Positions 1 to 6,077 are shown, counted from the first letter of the stretch. The stretch: 9,152 nt of DNA from Desulfotignum sp. (GCA_011390695.1 JAABRW010000436.1:1-9152), one strand, 5' to 3'. Made by a program: numbers and translations. Notes: a model not told the origin generated them from the sequence alone.

Positions 1-234
1 ACCGGTCATGGTGATGATTAAACAGAACAACAGCCCCAGGCCGTCAAGGCGGAATGCCAGGTTCAGGTCGAGACTGGGAACCCAGGCCCACTGGACAGCA
101 AAAATCTGTCCCTGCACCACCCGGGGCCAGGCAAGGCACAAAAGCCCGAACAGCGCAAGGGGCAGAATACTGGAAAAAAGCCCACCCCTGCAGCACGCCG
201 GCGGTTTTTCAATGTCTGGCAGGGGCGGCTTCAT
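1..234 (-). CDS. Na+/H+ antiporter subunit A (MrpA/MnhA-like) or NuoL-like protein, N-terminal part
   Basis: This is the first 78 codons of a gene that runs off the left edge. The ATG lies 2 nt after the stop of the universal stress protein gene (TAG-CC-ATG), so translation is probably coupled. The product starts with a polar stretch containing two cysteines. A hydrophobic helix follows at about residues 19-37, then a segment reading VPSLDLNLAFRLDGLGLLF at about 53-71 and the start of a second helix. The pattern 'W-V-P-L-N-L-F-R-L-D-G-L-LLF' is typical of the N-terminus of the large proton-translocating subunits MrpA/MnhA and NuoL. Linkage to a universal stress protein favours the Mrp antiporter, which exports Na+ in exchange for protons across the inner membrane. 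MrpA and NuoL cannot be separated on this fragment alone; the missing downstream genes would decide. Confidence 0.72.
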   Translation of the reverse strand, partial: MKPPLPDIEKPPACCRGGLFSSILPLALFGLLCLAWPRVVQGQIFAVQWAWVPSLDLNLAFRLDGLGLLFCLIITMTG

Positions 235-236
235 GG

Positions 237-1067
237 CTACTGGGACAAGAACAAAGGTATATCTGCTGAATGGATGGTTTCCAGCACAGTATCACCGAGC
301 AGGCTCCGCTGGAGAATGTTCCGGGAACTGTTGCCCATGACGATAAGGTCCGCATCATGGTCATGGGCATAAGCGAGCAGATCAGACTGCGGGTTGCCTT
401 TCACAAGGTCGGTATCTACTTCAAACCCATGGGCCTGGCAATAATCTGCTGCCTTTTCCAGTAAAAATGGTTCCGGCTCCTTGTGCTTTGTAAAATGGAC
501 AAGACGGATGGCAGCCCCGGGCCAGGGATTTAAAAGCAGGTAATCCCGGGTGGCCCTGGCTGATTCCATGGAGCCGCTCAAGGCCACCAGCACGGTTTTG
601 ACAGGGCGGTATTTTTCCGCCACCGCCAGAATGGGACGGACCCCCTGGCGCAGCAGTTTGATGATGGCTTTGTCCGGGTCGGTGACAAATCCGTATTCAA
701 ATATGCTGCGGAGTCCGAAAATGGTCAGGTCATTGAAGCGGTCTTCATCGATCATGGCTTCAAAAGTATCCCCCTGCTCATACTGGATCCGGCGGCACAC
801 CACCTGCTGGTTGCTGCAGTGTTCTTTGAAAACGGCGATGGCCTGCTCCGTGCCCTCTTTGGTTACCTGGATTTTTTTTTCGCGCATGCGCTGGGCATAA
901 GCATCTGCTCCGGCAGGCACCGGGCCCACATTTTCCAGTTTTTTGGTGTTCACAATGGTGACACCGGTGAGCTGTGCCTGGTGCAGGTCCCCCAGTTCCG
1001 TGGCCCACTGGGTGGCAGCTTTGGTAAATGGTGTTCCGCCCAGCCCGACTAAAATTCTTTTGATCAT
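237..1067 (-). CDS. Universal stress protein, tandem UspA domains
   Basis: A cytoplasmic 276-aa protein made of two Usp domains (about residues 1-150 and 155-276). The first begins MIKRILVGLGGTPFTKAA, the standard first strand and helix of the family. The second ends with an 'ADLIVMGNSSRN...LLGDT' segment at about 240-260, followed by 'ADIPLFL'. The ATP-binding pattern G-x2-G-x9-G(S/T) is degenerate in domain 2: the first and last Gly are present, the middle Gly is Ser and the final Ser/Thr is Asp. Domain 1 lacks the loop. ATP binding is therefore doubtful. The start is fixed by AGGAGG at 1077-1082, 9 nt upstream. The gene sits directly before an MrpA-like antiporter gene, suggesting a role in salt or pH stress, perhaps as a regulatory partner of the transporter. 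The family call is sure; the role is inferred. Confidence 0.92.
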   Translation of the reverse strand: MIKRILVGLGGTPFTKAATQWATELGDLHQAQLTGVTIVNTKKLENVGPVPAGADAYAQRMREKKIQVTKEGTEQAIAVFKEHCSNQQVVCRRIQYEQGDTFEAMIDEDRFNDLTIFGLRSIFEYGFVTDPDKAIIKLLRQGVRPILAVAEKYRPVKTVLVALSGSMESARATRDYLLLNPWPGAAIRLVHFTKHKEPEPFLLEKAADYCQAHGFEVDTDLVKGNPQSDLLAYAHDHDADLIVMGNSSRNILQRSLLGDTVLETIHSADIPLFLSQ

Positions 1068-1100
1068 ATCTTATGGCCTCCTATAGCGTTTTCCTGGTCT

Positions 1101-1130
1101 TTTTAAGGCATGTTGCCGGAGATTTGTCAA
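1101..1130 (-). promoter_or_regulatory. Candidate sigma70-type promoter for the usp-antiporter pair
   Basis: Read on the minus strand, a perfect -35 box TTGACA lies at 1130-1125 and a weak -10 box TTAAAA at 1106-1101, with an 18-nt spacer. The -35 box overlaps the stop codon of the truncated dapB-like gene. The predicted start point leaves a short leader before the usp Shine-Dalgarno sequence. The -10 box matches consensus at only 3 of 6 positions, so the call is tentative. Confidence 0.35.
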
Positions 1131-1798
1131 GGAAAACACAGCCGGGGTAAATATTTGCTGCGCCATGTCTCGGGCTGCTGCCCATTTTGGGACGGTGTTC
1201 TTATCCGGGTGGCTTTGGGGCCCTGGATCTGATCCGGGGGCACGTCCCATGTCGGGGTATTTATTTCCTTGAGGCGAAAGGCCAGCTCTCTGGCTGTACC
1301 ACTGGGTGCATCCGGTTTGCCTGAACCGGCATAATCCAGGATTTCCCAGTGGGAAAAGTCTTTTGCCGCCTGTAATGCCAGGCGCTGCATCCACATGGCT
1401 GACAGAGAAAAATTTCCCGATGCAATCACGCCCACACCATGCTGCCGCGCCAGGACGTCAATCCGGTCATAGTCTTCCGAAGATAGACCGGATGTCCCGA
1501 CAACAGCGCAGACCTTGTTTTCAACAGCTGTTTTAATGTTGTCAAAAACAACTTCAGGATGGGTGTAATCGACCAGCACGTCGGTTGGGGCTGATGCCAG
1601 TGCATCTGCCACTGTTTGTGAAACAATCACGCCGGGAGATGCCAGGTCCAGTACCTGGCCGATATGCTTTCCTGTGGCGCCTGGTGCCACAGCAGCAGAT
1701 AATGTGAATTTTTCAGATGCTTCAGGTGCACAGATTGCTGTGATCAGTTCTTTTCCCACCCAGCCGGTGGCTCCGGCCACACATATGCGGATCGCCAT
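1127..1798 (-). CDS. dapB: DapB-like 4-hydroxy-tetrahydrodipicolinate reductase, C-terminally truncated
   Basis: DapB reduces 4-hydroxy-tetrahydrodipicolinate with NAD(P)H in lysine and cell-wall diaminopimelate synthesis. The nucleotide-binding motif GATGWVG is at residues 9-15, VDYTHPEVV is near 77-84, VVGTSGL near 99-105, GNFSLSAMWM near 128-137, and the signature KPDAPSGTARELA at 161-173. Catalytic Lys161 is kept, but the position of the catalytic His (E. coli His159) is Ala157 in the run DYAGSGK. Homology stops after 'GPKAT' near residue 197. The last 26 residues look non-native, and the usual ~60-70 C-terminal residues (the rest of the substrate-binding/oligomerisation domain) are absent from all frames before usp. 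At 223 aa it is clearly shorter than the usual 250-270. The start has AGGAGG at 1807-1812 and its own promoter. It may be a pseudogene; a second dapB elsewhere would be expected. Confidence 0.8.
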   Translation of the reverse strand: MAIRICVAGATGWVGKELITAICAPEASEKFTLSAAVAPGATGKHIGQVLDLASPGVIVSQTVADALASAPTDVLVDYTHPEVVFDNIKTAVENKVCAVVGTSGLSSEDYDRIDVLARQHGVGVIASGNFSLSAMWMQRLALQAAKDFSHWEILDYAGSGKPDAPSGTARELAFRLKEINTPTWDVPPDQIQGPKATRIRTPSQNGQQPETWRSKYLPRLCFP

Positions 1799-1829
1799 GG
1801 TGATTGCCTCCTGTGTTTATAATATGTCA

Positions 1830-1858
1830 AATATACCTGGAATCATATCTATATGCAA
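1830..1858 (-). promoter_or_regulatory. Sigma70-type promoter upstream of the dapB-like gene
   Basis: On the minus strand, TTGCAT at 1858-1853 and TATATT at 1835-1830 are separated by exactly 17 nt. They lie in the 71-nt AT-rich gap after the trmJ-like gene. The -10 box matches 5 of 6 consensus positions and the -35 box 3 of 6. An AGGAGG follows about 20 nt downstream. It would let dapB-like and usp be transcribed independently of the upstream pair. Confidence 0.5.
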
Positions 1859-1869
1859 CTGCCCTGCTG

Positions 1870-2652
1870 TTATCTGCAGCTGTCCTTCTGTGGAGAAGAG
1901 TCCTGGTGCATAGCAGCGAGTTTTCTGCGCTGGTTTTCCGTCCAGTCGATGCGGCTCATGAGTCCCTGGAGTATTCTCACATCCCTGGGGGACAGCCCGG
2001 CATCACCAAACAGGCGCCGGAAGGTCCGCAGCAGGTGGTCCGGGTTCTGGGGGTCCAGAAAATCGATGTCCAGCAGGGTTTTGCGCATGTGGGCATACAG
2101 GTTCTCGATTTCTTTTCCCGAAGCCGGCTGTTTGGGGCCGGGATCTTGAAAGGCGCCGGTGAGATGGGCTTTGAGCGAGACTTCATACATAAGCACTGCC
2201 AGGGCATGGCTCAGGTTCATGGAGGGATAGGCATCATGGGTGGGGATGGTGACAAACCGCTGGCACAGATCCAGGTCCCGGGTTTCCAGGCCGGTATCTT
2301 CTCTGCCCAGCAGCAGGGCGCAGCGCAGATCCGGGCCGGATTGCGCGATCTGCCGGGCTGCCGTGGCCGGGGTCAGAAAGTTTTTACGGTATTTGCCGAA
2401 CCTGCGGGTGGTGCCGAAGGTGAGATTTATGTCGGCCAAGGCGGTTTGCAGGTCTGGATAAACTTCTGCATTTTCCAGGATCTCCACCGTGCCCAGGGCC
2501 ATTTTCCGGGCTTCCAGGGACCGGAATTCTTTGCAGGGGTTCACCAGCCGCAACCGGGTGACCCCGAAGTTCATCATCACCCGGCACACAGCCCCGATGT
2601 TCAAAGGCCCCTGGGGTTCTTTCAACACGATGACAAGGTTTGGATCACTCAT
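1870..2652 (-). CDS. trmJ: TrmJ/TrmH-family RNA 2'-O-methyltransferase (SPOUT)
   Basis: A 260-aa SPOUT methyltransferase that would use S-adenosylmethionine to methylate a ribose 2'-OH, most likely in tRNA (TrmJ acts at position 32). All three family motifs are visible. Motif 1 is PLNIGAVCR at residues 16-24, with the Asn18 and Arg24 of the active site. Motif 2 is LLLGREDTGL at 113-122, forming the SAM-binding knot. Motif 3 is IPTHDAYPSMNLSHA at 136-150. The C-terminal extension with DFLDPQNPDHLLRTFRRLFG is typical of TrmJ and separates it from TrmL, which is shorter. Its ATG overlaps the stop of the upstream PHP gene (ATGA, 4 nt), and it has only a weak Shine-Dalgarno of its own, so it is probably translated by coupling. 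The exact target nucleotide cannot be read from sequence. Confidence 0.92.
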   Translation of the reverse strand: MSDPNLVIVLKEPQGPLNIGAVCRVMMNFGVTRLRLVNPCKEFRSLEARKMALGTVEILENAEVYPDLQTALADINLTFGTTRRFGKYRKNFLTPATAARQIAQSGPDLRCALLLGREDTGLETRDLDLCQRFVTIPTHDAYPSMNLSHALAVLMYEVSLKAHLTGAFQDPGPKQPASGKEIENLYAHMRKTLLDIDFLDPQNPDHLLRTFRRLFGDAGLSPRDVRILQGLMSRIDWTENQRRKLAAMHQDSSPQKDSCR

Positions 2653-3554
2653 TTGATTTCCAGAAGCTTAGGAACCGGCCAGCCGGTATCAAACCCCATC
2701 TTTTCAAGTAGACGGATACCGGCGGCTACATGTATGCCGGCTTGAGCAACCCCGTGGGAATCATCTCCGGGCACCATGGGAATCTGTCGGGAGCGGATCT
2801 TTTCCAAAATGGATCTTGCAGGATAGGGCTCTGCATCTCCCCGGGTCAGGGGCCGCAGGTTCAGGTCCATGACCAGCCCGAGCTCTTTGATCAGATCCAG
2901 ATTCCGGTCGATTTTCCGATCGATCTCCGGGTGCAGCACCCGTGCGGTATAATCAGGATCATGGATGCGGACCAGATCGAAATGCCCCACCACAAAAGGC
3001 CGGACAGCCTGGATCATCTCAAACTGGCGGTCAAAATAATCCATGTACAGGGCTTCGACAGCTCCGCAGGCCTTGACCGCAGCTGCATAGGTTTGCGAAG
3101 AATAATCAAAGCAGATGTCTGCCACATGGTGCACCGACCCCACCAGATAATCCGGGGAAAATTCAGCCACCAGGTGTCGAACATGGGGCAGATACCCGGT
3201 GAATGCTTCGGTTTCCATGCCGGCAAAAATCTGGATCCGGTCCGCCAGATCCGCTTTCAGCTGTCTGATGGTCGTAAAATACCGGGCAAACCGCTGATAA
3301 ATATGGTCCATGGTCAAGCCCTGTTCAACTTCTTCCGGATACAGAAACTTCGGATGTACCGGTGGGATATGCTCGGTGATTCCCACCTGGCAAAAACCCA
3401 TTTGAATATACTGCTGGATGATATCTGCCAGCCGGTCTTCGGCATGGCAGCAGAATTCACCGGAATGTCCGCCGTGAAGGGATATGGGGCCCAAAAGTTT
3501 CATGGACCGGGTTGTACCATTAAATGAGGTCAATGAAAAGGGTTTTGAAATCAT
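2649..3554 (-). CDS. hisK: Histidinol-phosphatase, PHP family (HisK/HisJ-type)
   Basis: A 301-aa PHP-superfamily phosphoesterase. The closest named function is histidinol-phosphatase, the last dephosphorylation step of histidine synthesis. Likely metal ligands are seen in order: His27 and His30 in SLHGGHSGEFC, His37, Glu61-His62 in GITEH, Glu114/Glu116 in AGMETEAF, His142/His143 in VGSVHHV, His191 and Asp193 in VGHFDL, and Asp264-His267 in PGDDSHG. The first motif is HGGH rather than HxH, as I recall from one branch of this family. Two starts are possible. The ATG at 3554 has AGGAAG at 3565-3570 with a 10-nt spacer and is preferred. The ATG at 3503 matches the usual N-terminus of the family but lacks a ribosome binding site. 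No other histidine genes are nearby, so another phosphoester substrate is possible. Confidence 0.85.
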   Translation of the reverse strand: MISKPFSLTSFNGTTRSMKLLGPISLHGGHSGEFCCHAEDRLADIIQQYIQMGFCQVGITEHIPPVHPKFLYPEEVEQGLTMDHIYQRFARYFTTIRQLKADLADRIQIFAGMETEAFTGYLPHVRHLVAEFSPDYLVGSVHHVADICFDYSSQTYAAAVKACGAVEALYMDYFDRQFEMIQAVRPFVVGHFDLVRIHDPDYTARVLHPEIDRKIDRNLDLIKELGLVMDLNLRPLTRGDAEPYPARSILEKIRSRQIPMVPGDDSHGVAQAGIHVAAGIRLLEKMGFDTGWPVPKLLEIK

Positions 3555-3599
3555 GCATAAATAACTTCCTGTTCTATTCGATCAAAAAAACATCCAGGG

Positions 3600-3627
3600 T
3601 TGCATACTATTTAATGCTTCTTATATT
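3600..3627 (+). promoter_or_regulatory. Candidate promoter for the 142-aa orphan gene
   Basis: TTGCAT at 3600-3605 and TATATT at 3622-3627 are separated by 16 nt on the plus strand, in the divergent gap between the PHP gene and the orphan gene. The boxes are the same pair as those found before the dapB-like gene. The leader would be about 55 nt. The -35 box is only a partial match. Confidence 0.4.
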
Positions 3628-3689
3628 TTGGACATGGATTACCCGCATAAAGGCAAACTCTCACCATTTATCAGAAAGGATTCGGCAAA

Positions 3690-4118
3690 ATGAAAGACGT
3701 ACAGAATCTGCATTTAAAAGTACAGGAACTATGTGACTGCTTTTCGACCACAGATCCACTCAAGGAAATGTCCGAAATCACGAACGGTGAGGACCGTCTG
3801 GAAGCAGCACTGAAGTGGCTGGCGTTGTCAGCTTTGCACGGGGTTAATGATAATGCCAAAAAAATCAAGATAAAGAAGACCAATGACGGAAATGTTTCCG
3901 TTACCGCAGAACACCGTGACAGTAAGCTTCCCTCTCCAGGCCCGGATGTTGCAGACCAAATTTTTGAGGTGGTAAGGGAAATGATACACCTTGAGGATAA
4001 AAAGGGAAAAAGCGAATTTGCCCTTGGCCTGGGCGAATCAAGCCTGGATCTGAAAATTTCAGTCAAAGACAAGGATGACTATAAAAAGGTGAGCATTAAG
4101 TTCCCTTCAAGGGCCTGA
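3690..4118 (+). CDS. Orphan protein of unknown function, 142 aa
   Basis: I do not recognise this protein. It has no signal peptide or membrane segment and is rich in Lys, Asp and Glu, so it is probably a soluble cytoplasmic protein. Residues 1-55 look helical (LKVQELCDCF, then DRLEAALKWLALSALHGV). A beta-rich stretch KIKIKKTNDGNVSVTAEH follows, then a helix (ADQIFEVVREMIHLED), then further strands ending DDYKKVSIKFPSRA. This gives an alpha-beta-alpha-beta order. The start is supported by AAGGA at 3676-3680 with a 9-nt spacer and by a candidate promoter. It has a lower GC content than its neighbours, especially in the Lys-rich part. It converges on the protease group; its last 12 nt overlap a 43-aa reading frame on the other strand. 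Confidence 0.75.
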   Translation: MKDVQNLHLKVQELCDCFSTTDPLKEMSEITNGEDRLEAALKWLALSALHGVNDNAKKIKIKKTNDGNVSVTAEHRDSKLPSPGPDVADQIFEVVREMIHLEDKKGKSEFALGLGESSLDLKISVKDKDDYKKVSIKFPSRA

Positions 4119-4238
4119 TCCAGGCCTTCCGGCCAGGCGGAATAATTCTGTGAGCACTTCGGGCCGGGTATGATGGCCGGCAATCAGACAGTCCTGTTCT
4201 GTCGCGGATCCGATTTGTACACCGTTTAATTTTTTCAT
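4107..4238 (-). CDS. Small reading frame of 43 aa with one LRV-like repeat
   Basis: This frame starts 5 nt after the stop of the M48 protease (TAA-AGGCC-ATG). A purine-rich GAGGGATTAAAGG upstream could serve as ribosome binding site by coupling. It encodes MKKLNGVQIGSATEQDC, then LIAGHHTRPEVLTELFRLAG, then a short Gly/Pro tail. The segment 'A-x-H-x-x-T-R-P-E-V-L-x-E-L' resembles a single unit of the variant leucine-rich repeat (LRV, as in 'NPNTPPEVLAELA'). A real LRV protein would have many units, so this may be the remnant of a longer gene or a spurious frame. Its end overlaps the orphan gene on the other strand. It is reported because of its tight spacing and plausible composition. Confidence 0.4.
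   Translation of the reverse strand: MKKLNGVQIGSATEQDCLIAGHHTRPEVLTELFRLAGRPGSGP
4112..4126. repeat. Short perfect inverted repeat between converging genes
   Basis: GGCCTG-ATC-CAGGCC forms a 6-bp stem over the stop codon of the 142-aa gene. It is followed by a second GGCC-TTCC-GGCC stem at 4123-4134. No T-run follows on either strand, so it is not a normal intrinsic terminator, though it may stall or protect 3' ends in the convergent gap. Confidence 0.4.
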
Positions 4239-4243
4239 GGCCT

Positions 4244-5059
4244 TTAATCCCTCTGGGTATAATATCTCATGGCCGTGGGCAGATATTCTTTTATCTGCGA
4301 GATGCGTGTTGCATGGGCAGGATGCGTGCTTAAAAATTCCGGAGGGGCGCCTTTTTGCCCCTGCTTTTCCATCTTCGACCAGAAATCAACCGCCTGCCTT
4401 GGATCGTAACCGGCCATGGCCATGAAGATCAGCCCCATCTGATCGGCTTCTGTTTCGTGAAGCCGGCTGTAAGGAAGCATAATACCGACCTGGGTGCCGG
4501 CGCCATAGGCGGTCATGAGCAAATCTCTGGTCATTGCCGGCTGCTGTGAAAGGGCGGTTGCCAGGGCCACACCGCCCAGCTGATTCAATAATGACTGGCT
4601 CATTCTTTCATTGCCGTGCTGTGCGACTGCATGGGCGATTTCATGCCCCATAATGGTGGCAAGACCGTTTTCTCCCTGTGCGATGTCTAAAATACCCGAA
4701 TAAACTGCAACTTTGCCGCCGGCCATGGCCCAGGCATTGGCACTGGGGTCTTTTATCAGGGTGAATTCCCATTTGTATTCCTGGAGCATTCCGGATTTGT
4801 TGTGCTCGCGGAAATAACGTTCCGCTGCCTGAGTGATGCGGTTGCCTACCTGTTCAACCATTCGGGCATCAGGAGTATTGGTGATAACCTCATGTTTGGC
4901 CATGAAATCACTATACTGATCGGCACTCATGGCCATCAGCTGATCAGAGGGCACCAGTTCAAGCTGCCTGCGTCCTGTAATCGGGACGGTGCTGCAGCCC
5001 ATTGCCAGCAGGATAAAAACCAGTATGCAGAAATATAGACAATTTTTTGTTTTGGGCAT
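4244..5059 (-). CDS. M48-family zinc metalloprotease, lipoprotein (LoiP/YcaL/BepA-like)
   Basis: A 271-aa periplasmic protease anchored as a lipoprotein. The N-terminus has two Lys, a hydrophobic core and the lipobox AMGC, with the lipidated Cys at residue 22. A typical 'STVPITGRRQLELVP' linker follows, as in LoiP-type enzymes. The zinc site is HEIAH at residues 139-143, with third ligand Glu202 in HETEAD. The segment NAWAMAGGKVAVYSGIL at about 108-124 is the usual substrate-cleft strand. There is no TPR extension, so it is closer in size to LoiP/YcaL (~250 aa) than to BepA (~490 aa). Family members degrade misfolded outer-membrane or envelope proteins under stress. The start is supported by AAGGGA about 8 nt upstream. 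It lies 139 nt after the entericidin-type gene on the same strand and may be co-transcribed with it. Confidence 0.92.
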   Translation of the reverse strand: MPKTKNCLYFCILVFILLAMGCSTVPITGRRQLELVPSDQLMAMSADQYSDFMAKHEVITNTPDARMVEQVGNRITQAAERYFREHNKSGMLQEYKWEFTLIKDPSANAWAMAGGKVAVYSGILDIAQGENGLATIMGHEIAHAVAQHGNERMSQSLLNQLGGVALATALSQQPAMTRDLLMTAYGAGTQVGIMLPYSRLHETEADQMGLIFMAMAGYDPRQAVDFWSKMEKQGQKGAPPEFLSTHPAHATRISQIKEYLPTAMRYYTQRD

Positions 5060-5192
5060 GACAGATCCCTTTTTGTATGTGTCATCAAGCGGTTGGTCAT
5101 CTTGAAACCAGGGTTGATACTATCGGGCTCGATTCCATGTCCATTATGCATGAATGCGGCCGGGAAGCTGCCTTCTGCCGCTTCAGATTAAA

Positions 5193-5224
5193 AAGAGATC
5201 AATCGGCCGTTTCTTGAATCTCTT
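5193..5224 (-). terminator. Weak hairpin at the end of the entericidin-type gene
   Basis: On the minus strand, AAGAGAT (5224-5218) pairs with ATCTCTT (5199-5193) across an 18-nt loop and is followed by TTTAAT. The stem is AT-rich and spans the stop codon. At most it is a weak intrinsic terminator or attenuator before the protease gene. Confidence 0.25.
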
Positions 5225-5339
5225 CGCCGGCGGCTTCCATATCCTCACCCATGCCCTGCATGGTATTACAGCTGGCCGTAAGAAAACCCAGTGACATAAG
5301 CAACAGAAGGGTGATCAAATTTTTTAAAAGTTTCTGCAT
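5199..5339 (-). CDS. Entericidin A/B-family small lipoprotein, 46 aa
   Basis: A tiny gene, well supported despite its size. GGAGGAG at 5342-5348 lies just before the ATG. The product begins MQKLLKNL, continues with a hydrophobic helix (residues 8-22) and a lipobox TASC with Cys24 as the lipidation site. The mature part reads NTMQGMGEDMEAAGEEIQE, with TAD ending the protein. The mature motif 'C-NTMQG-G-D---AG--I' is the hallmark of the EcnA/EcnB family (Entericidin, PF08085). In E. coli EcnB is described as a bacteriolytic, stationary-phase lipoprotein and EcnA as its antidote; in most bacteria the family's role is unclear, probably envelope stress. The acidic tail is normal for the family. 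It lies upstream of an M48 envelope protease lipoprotein on the same strand. I see no second (antidote-like) copy next to it. Confidence 0.88.
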   Translation of the reverse strand: MQKLLKNLITLLLLMSLGFLTASCNTMQGMGEDMEAAGEEIQETAD

Positions 5340-5645
5340 AGCTCCTCCAGATTTTTTTCGGGTTTGCTAAAACCGGATATCCGGTGATTCTGGTTCAGGC
5401 GGCAGTCAGAAAACCGCTGCATCCTGAACAGTATTCTAAGTGGAAATTCAGGAAACTGCCATCGGTAAATCGCTGTACTTTGGCATACCAAATCATGCAG
5501 ATAATCGTGGCATACCCGTTGGGTCCGCCTTATGATATACAGTGATTTTGTATCAGGCATGTGCTGAAAAAGGAGTTCGGCAGAATGCAAAGGACACCCT
5601 GACAAAGTGCAGATCCAATATCCTGGTGAGGCTTTCCAGGCTGTG
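5340..5645. other. Intergenic stretch without a recognisable gene
   Basis: About 300 nt between the entericidin start and the end of the truncated ADP-ribosylglycohydrolase-like gene. A minus-strand frame stays open through it, but its translation is rich in Cys, His, Trp and Arg and resembles no protein I know. The DNA holds a 14-bp perfect palindrome ACCGGATATCCGGT at 5372-5385, an inverted repeat GTTCAGG/CCTGAAC at 5393-5399 and 5423-5429, and a direct repeat TGGCATACC at 5481-5489 and 5508-5516. It probably carries the entericidin promoter plus the scar of the deleted 3' part of the neighbouring gene. Confidence 0.5.
5372..5385. promoter_or_regulatory. 14-bp perfect palindrome upstream of the entericidin gene
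   Basis: ACCGGATATCCGGT is a perfect palindrome that ends 33 nt before the entericidin-type start codon, about where an operator overlapping a promoter would sit. It could bind a dimeric regulator. No paired copy is seen at other promoters in this window, although a related CCGGGATATCC occurs near 8894. Confidence 0.3.
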
Positions 5646-6029
5646 TTACCACGGCATTTTACATGCCGCCGGTGATCTGCCTGCCTGGAAACCGGCCAGG
5701 GTCTTTTTGCTGGCCCCGTCCAGGTATCCGGCATAATTATCAAACAGGGCCTGCCACCTGGCGGCAAAATCGTCCAGGTCAAAGCCGTTGCAGTGACTCA
5801 GGGATTCCAGCAACACCAGCATCTGGTCTCCGTAATGGGTGAAATCCCCTTTTTGTCTGTTTTTGTGAAACAGGGCGATTTCAGGGGCTGTCAGAGTTTC
5901 CAGGCGGCCGTACCGCTCCTTTATCCGGGATACATCATACACCCAGTGAACGCCCAGGGCCAGTGCATCCGCCGCAAACGCGGTCATGACACCGGATACC
6001 ATTTTCGGGTGAATGTCGGTCTTGTTCAT
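5646..6029 (-). pseudogene. ADP-ribosylglycohydrolase-family protein, 3'-truncated
   Basis: The intact 5' end has AGGAGG at 6036-6041, 6 nt before ATG 6029. The product starts MNKTDIHPKMVSGVMTAFAADALALGVHWVYD (residues 1-32), matching the first helices of the ADP-ribosylglycohydrolase fold (PF03747), which removes ADP-ribose from proteins or small molecules. The usual first metal-binding motif (T-D-D-T) appears instead as GDFTHYGDQMLVLLESL at about residues 61-77; this is a divergent subfamily whose activity may differ. The match continues to YLDGASKKTLAGFQAG near 102-117, then breaks into RSPAACKMPW and a stop. The family normally has about 300 residues, including a second metal site (D-x-D/S). 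Here only 127 remain, and no continuation is found in any frame down to 5340. It is most likely a decayed gene. It lies 134 nt after the radical SAM gene. Confidence 0.72.
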
Positions 6030-6077
6030 TTTGTTCCTCCTTTGTTGCGGTATATGAATGTGGGGAGTACAGATGAG

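Noticed and set aside
1071..1394. Alternative minus-strand frame continuing past the dapB-like stop, as a possible frameshifted C-terminus
   Set aside because: Its translation after the breakpoint does not resemble the DapB C-terminal domain, and too few bases remain before usp for the missing part.
1804..2745. Long plus-strand open frame of 313 codons
   Set aside because: It is a shadow of the trmJ-like gene; the minus-strand frame contains all three SPOUT motifs.
2730..3527. Plus-strand open frame of 265 codons
   Set aside because: It is antisense to the PHP phosphatase, which carries the complete set of metal ligands.
5481..5516. Start of a CRISPR or iteron array (TGGCATACC twice)
   Set aside because: There are only two 9-nt copies with no further regular spacing.
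5324..5782. Minus-strand open frame of 152 codons
   Set aside because: It overlaps the coding frame of the ADP-ribosylglycohydrolase-like gene and the entericidin start in another frame, its composition (many Cys, Trp, Arg, His) is unlike a real protein, and there is no ribosome binding site.
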